Source of the DNA: Lycocorax pyrrhopterus obiensis
Lineage: Eukaryota > Chordata > Aves > Passeriformes > Paradisaeidae
Direction: 5' to 3'
DNA: 64,000 nt
Assembly (NCBI GenBank): GCA_014706295.1
Contig: JACSVZ010000016.1
Coordinates: forward strand, 6,243,168-6,307,167
Of the stretch, positions 59,190 through 64,000 are shown piece after piece. The position numbers were made by a program, and so were the translations under genes. Under the pieces are notes generated by a model. It had not been told where the DNA came from and made no database searches. It saw only the letters and a program-made list of their open reading frames with translations. The stretch's first letter is position 1, and every line of letters starts with the position of its first letter.

Positions 59190-60970
59190 GCAGGATCGGA
59201 AGGTAAAGAAAATTCCAGATTTCATTCCCCACCATCCCTCTTCCATGGCCCCATGAAAGGAAACTGTGGGAAAATACCCAAAAAATTTTCGTGTAACTGC
59301 AAAACAGAAATTTCCGTGTTGCCCCCAAAGCCCAAAGTCCCACAGGAGCCTCAGGGCACAGGAGAGCCACGCCTGCAGCAGGAGAGGGGGACATGTCAGG
59401 GGTGGACAGTGGCCTCGGAGAGCCTCCTGCGTGGAAGCAGAGCTGGTGTCAAACTGCTCTCTTTACACCAGCATTTAGGGAAGCTGAGCTCTTTCTAAAA
59501 GACACATGTGCTTGTTCCAAAAAGCCTCTGCTGCTGCCCCCCAGTTCCTCGTTCCTTTTCCAACATCCTGGCTGCTCTGGCACTTCTGGCTGGCCAGCAC
59601 TGGACGGGCCTGGCAAGGCTGCTCATTTCTCAGCAAGCCCTCGGTGCAGGCTGAGGAGCTTTAGCAAAGCACGCAGACTTTGGATGCGTATCCAAACCAA
59701 ACCCAAACATCTTGAGATTCTTCCTTCACTAACTCCAAACACATTTGATATGCTTAAACATGTATTGTATTCTGTCAGGAACCAAATGACTATTTTGCTG
59801 TTCCAAATAATCAGATCTATTTTGCTGGATGATTAACAGGAACAGTGCTCACCCAAAGCAATCAAACCTTCATTTACATGTTTAAGAGCCTGATCTACAG
59901 TCCCTGGAGTCTCTGGGACTATTTCCAGTCACTTTGACAGACCCTGGATCTGGCTTTAAGCAATTTTTTCCTCTAGATATATTCATCCATTGAAGACTGA
60001 GCTCAGTACTGATTTTTTCACACTGTAGCTAAAGAATGAATATACTTAAAGCTCCTCGTAAGGCCGGATATCACTAGGTAAATTGAACACAGAGGCTTGT
60101 TTTCCTTACATTTGGTTTTGATGTTCTGTTCACTGAGCCTATGACTGCAAAGGTTATAGATGATGCAATTTATTTTCCTTCTGCTTTTTACCAGTAGAAT
60201 ACTGCTCCTCTTCCTAGATTAAACACAGGCTTTATTGCACATTTATCTCAAAATACATGTCTTTGAAAGGTCCAGAATCTAACAGCATGTTTCACATTTG
60301 CTAGTAGTCTCATTTTTGTGCTGGTTTTCTAAGGAGTCTGCTTCCAAATCAGTTTTGCCTTTCTAATGTCAATGGTGTGTTAATCCAGACTTTCACAGAA
60401 CAAAATGCTGATCTTAAAACCTTTGGAAGGATCCTGTTCCTACAATAATCACTGCAGACATCACCATTCCAGCACAAATGTGAAATTAAAGACATAGCAG
60501 CTATGTAAGACAATAAACTCTCTCAGTTTACAGTTGATTTTACTTTGTTTCTATTCAAACTGAAGTTATGTACACTGGTCCTTCCCAGTGTTTATTTTGT
60601 AACTACCTACAGGCATAAAGCTGCCCATTTTCTACTGAGGATTGCAGAGTGTTGGATTAGCTGCAGAATGCTGGCCACAACGCTACGTGCTATGCTTGAC
60701 TACATGGGCATTATCTTCAAAACACAATCACACTGCTCCCTAAGTACATTGGACAACACGTAGCCACACAAGCTGCACATCTTCATCTTCACAGTGCTTT
60801 TTGTGCCTTTCCTTTCTATAAATACAAAACTGAAATCCAGCTCATGCTGAGAATAACTGGGTAACCAGCAGTTTGCGAATGGGTTTTGTAAACCAGACAT
60901 TTTTGGTTTTGTATTCACCAAGTAGTTTACTTTAAAAGAGAGGCCATTATACCTCATTTATTTTTTTCAG
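59190..60970. other. Unique non-coding DNA
   Basis: No gene is recognised. A mildly GC-rich part (59320-59650) opens frames of 70-147 codons on the plus strand without domains. The rest is AT-rich. Confidence 0.5.
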
Positions 60971-60996
60971 GGAAACTGAGATCTGGCCAGTAACAG
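60971..60996 (+). other. Possible 26-nt microexon with consensus splice sites
   Basis: The acceptor is CTCATTTATTTTTTTCAG, ending at 60970 with G as the first exon base. The donor is CAG|GTAAGT, a full match to U1 consensus. Only one of the three frames is open: a leading G, eight codons (ETEIWPVT) and a trailing G. Twenty-six is not a multiple of three, so inclusion would shift frame or the exon would be non-coding. Neighbouring exons cannot be seen. Chance pairing is possible, but both sites are the strongest of their kind seen here. Confidence 0.3.
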
Positions 60997-63900
60997 GTAA
61001 GTTTATGTAATTTTGACAATAAAATGCAGTAGGATCTGTTTAGGAAATCTAATTGACACTGCTTTTACCACAGAAGCTTTCCAGTTACGTGATTTGACCT
61101 CAATTAGTGTCTAAAACTGAAGGTAGATCTCCTCATCCATGGGTGTCACATTGCAAGTCTGGTTTACAGTATTGCTCTGACACCAGCCAATTACACAGAC
61201 TAATTGAGAGCAAAACATTCCTCCAGTGCTTTGTGCTAGCCAGCTCTTCAATACTTTCCAGAGGTCTATTCTGAATACATGCCTGTGTGCTACCCTGAGC
61301 CCACGGGCTTTTAGCAAATTATCTCCCTGTTAATTGGCCACAGTTATACGTTGAGCACCTAATTATAAGTAAAAATTTAACTTGTATTTCAGCATATATT
61401 TATTAGATTTTTCACTTTTCTTATCAAGGGAATAAAGTTAATTGTAAGCAATACAACAACCTAAAATAAGTTTTAAACTTTCAAGTAATGGCAGTAACTG
61501 TGACACTTTTGTTCTGAGTACTGTTCATTCAATGTACAGGACACCATAGATAGAACAGGTTTTTTTCCTGAAAAAAAAGAAGGGAAATAATGGTAGGCAG
61601 TGTTCTTAGTTTTTAATTACTCTTCCTGTTTTGAAAAAGCAGCAATGAAAACAGTTACTGATGTGCTCCCCCTCTTGCTCAATATACTGCTCAAAAACCC
61701 AATTACTCAGTTATCACTTCCACAACTTCATACTTTGATTATTTTCACAGCTACTGCAAAGCAAAGCTTCTTTACAAATTCACTATTTCCATGTCAGAAA
61801 GAAATGAATACTCAGAGGTTCAAAGAGGCCAGGACTGAGAGCAAGCTTTTCACAGACTTTCTGCCTTGACAACAATTAAGCATTTCAGGTGATTTTCATG
61901 AGACTCCTAACCAGGATTTTCTCAGTTCAGTCTCATACATGATCAAGATTTGGAAGTCCTTTTGGTTCAGAGGAAGCGAAAGCACAGGCTCTGGGCTTGG
62001 TTCAGTTCCTAAAGAGAGCGATGGAAAGGCTCTCCTGAACCTAACAGTGCCTAATAAGCTCCTGAACTTTTGTCAAGCACTGTACAGAAATATATGAATC
62101 TCTAGAAACGGGTGAAATAATCAAGAGTTAACAAAACACTAAAATAACACAATTTTTTATGACATTCAAAATTGAAATTAAAATATCTGTCTGAAATCTA
62201 TTATTTCTATCTATCAAGGAAGAAAAAGAATGGAAACCTTAAACTACAGAAACACTTAGATGTGCTTTCTAAACCAGGCAGTCAAGAACAATGGGCAGTA
62301 TCAGACACTATGCAAGATGAAATACATCAATCGCTTCTCTCCCTGAACAGAAGTGAGATGTTGTTTGAAAATTATTTTCACAAGCAGAGAGAGATACAAA
62401 TTCAGCTGAATCACTTAATAACCTTTAAAATTTCATAGATGAATACCTAAAGCTTAGGAAAATTCAGATCCTTAAGATGCTTGCCATAGAACATTGATAC
62501 ACACACATTTTACTCCCAATACTTTTGAAACACCTGCAAATTTTTATAGAAAGAGCAATTACTGGCAATAACCTTCCAAGGAATCACTGTAATATGGAAA
62601 CAGTATGTGATGAAGCTCAACTTAGCCCTCAGTGAAGTCTAAGTGAGAATTTATTGAGTAGACATGATCATCTACTTTCCACTACAGCTGATTAGCAAAG
62701 GATCTACTCATCACAATCAGAGTAAAAGATATCACTTGTTCTCTGGGAGGAGCTGAAGAAGGAAAGTGGGTGAGGGAAAGAACACAAGCTGCAGCCTCAC
62801 TGCTCTCTCTGAGACCACTGCCCTCCCATGCTGACAAGGGACAAATTCCAGAGCAACCAAAACATTTGGTTGCTTTCTCTCTCCACTGCTCTCTTAGTAA
62901 ATATTATCCTAAGTACCTCTTTAGTAAACACTGCTGTAAATAGCCACCTGTTTGCTGCAGTGACACTGAAAAAGCCAGGTGCCAGATAACCTCCTTCAGT
63001 GGCACTTACACCATCTTCAAACCGGTAAGATAGGCTTGACCTAACCTGCTTCAGCAAAGCTTCCTTTGCTAAAACATGGATTCACTAAGGGCTAGGCCTA
63101 AATAAATTTACATTCTAATCACCATTGAAGTTGCATTTTGTTAAATGCCTTTCTATAGCTTACTCTTGTATTTAAGAATGTCTGGATTTTGGTTTTTTGG
63201 GTGTTTTTGTCCAAGAGGACAGAGACGTCACTAATGCCAATCCTGACAAGAAGAGCAGCCAAAAGTTACTACGAGCCTAGAGGTCTGTGCTCTGTAAGGA
63301 AATATTCCAGGTTTAAGTTTAAGATGCATATTTTATGACAAAGAGCACAAGGTGCCTTCTGCCCTACACAATTTGTCTCAATTAAGTAGAAACGACAAGA
63401 CAGGGACTCACATGGTACAAAAATGAGCTAATGCATTTAGCAAGCTAAAGTGAGAAAAGTGACTTAAAGTTATTACAAACACCAGACCAACACTGCCATG
63501 CAGCCAGTAACTATACACAATATGTGAACATCCTTTCCTGAAAAGGAGAATGTATCATTTTTGTGGAAGGCTCTGAGACAAAGCCCAGCAAGCAGCCCTT
63601 TCTAGGCACCACAGCTCAATCACCACAAGCACGTCCCAGAGCAGTGGAAATGCTGCAGCACATTCACCAAGCACTCTCGAGATATTACTTGATGAAAGAG
63701 GCTACTGCTTCTCACAGCAGCTTCCAGGGAATCCCCAGAGCAGCCATTACTGGGGGAACATCCAGGTGTTGCTGAGCTTGAACAGGAGAAGGGGTTGGGA
63801 ATGAGAGGAATTCTGCTCCCCTGCCCACCCCTTTTGTTTCTCTACTTTTTTCTCAACTACAGCCACATCCCATTTCTGAAGAAGTGACAGACAGCTCCCA

Positions 63901-64000
63901 AAACTTGACCACCTGGCCTTTTTCAATAGGCATAACCATAAAGCCCCCAGGACCTGAGCCAGATGGAAAGAAATATTCAGCAACATTAGCAAACAAAAGC
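60997..64000. other. AT-rich unique non-coding DNA
   Basis: No gene or dispersed repeat is recognised up to the window end. Frames are 89 codons or shorter. A G/T-rich low-complexity patch lies at 63187-63212. An isolated CCG|GTAAGA donor-like word lies near 63025. Confidence 0.5.

Overview
The window is most likely non-coding nuclear DNA from a bird. Two short, old, 5'-truncated fragments match the 3' end of avian CR1 LINEs in reverse orientation (about 12667-12745 and 42555-42607). Recognisable repeats are otherwise very sparse, and by eye the base composition is about 60% A+T, as on bird macrochromosomes. The species and chromosome cannot be named from the sequence, and a CR1-bearing reptile is not strictly excluded.

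I could not recognise any complete protein-coding gene, tRNA, rRNA, CRISPR array or bacterial-style operon. The many short open frames look like chance. The longest (218, 193, 167, 163 and 159 codons) lie in GC-rich, pyrimidine-rich or tandem-repeat DNA with few stop codons. Many begin with TTG or GTG and none shows a domain I know. The window probably lies in a long intron or an intergenic region.

Layout: 1-4814, AT-rich unique DNA. 4815-5790, an enhancer-like block followed by the best CpG island of the window (5046-5560), with a consensus splice donor on its minus-strand side at 5007; together these could be a minus-strand promoter and first exon. 5760-9310, several AT-rich motif-dense blocks that may be conserved non-coding elements. 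9609-10300, long poly-T tracts and a small CpG-rich patch. 12667, first CR1 fragment. 19461-19563, a 33-bp minisatellite. 27173-27451, an acceptor-to-donor interval with one open frame. 33898-34066, a CpG cluster ending in a strong plus-strand donor. 42001-42720, a possible hAT relic, the second CR1 and an 18-bp palindrome. 52996-53662, splice-like signals on both strands. 56478-56532, a cluster of four GATA-type motifs. 59164-59189, an 11-bp-stem hairpin. 60971-60996, a 26-nt interval with textbook splice signals on both sides.

No genes can be shown to work together here. The supportable content is dispersed repeats, simple repeats, CpG patches, hairpins, and candidate regulatory blocks or exons. 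RNA-seq or multi-species alignment would be needed to confirm the candidates.
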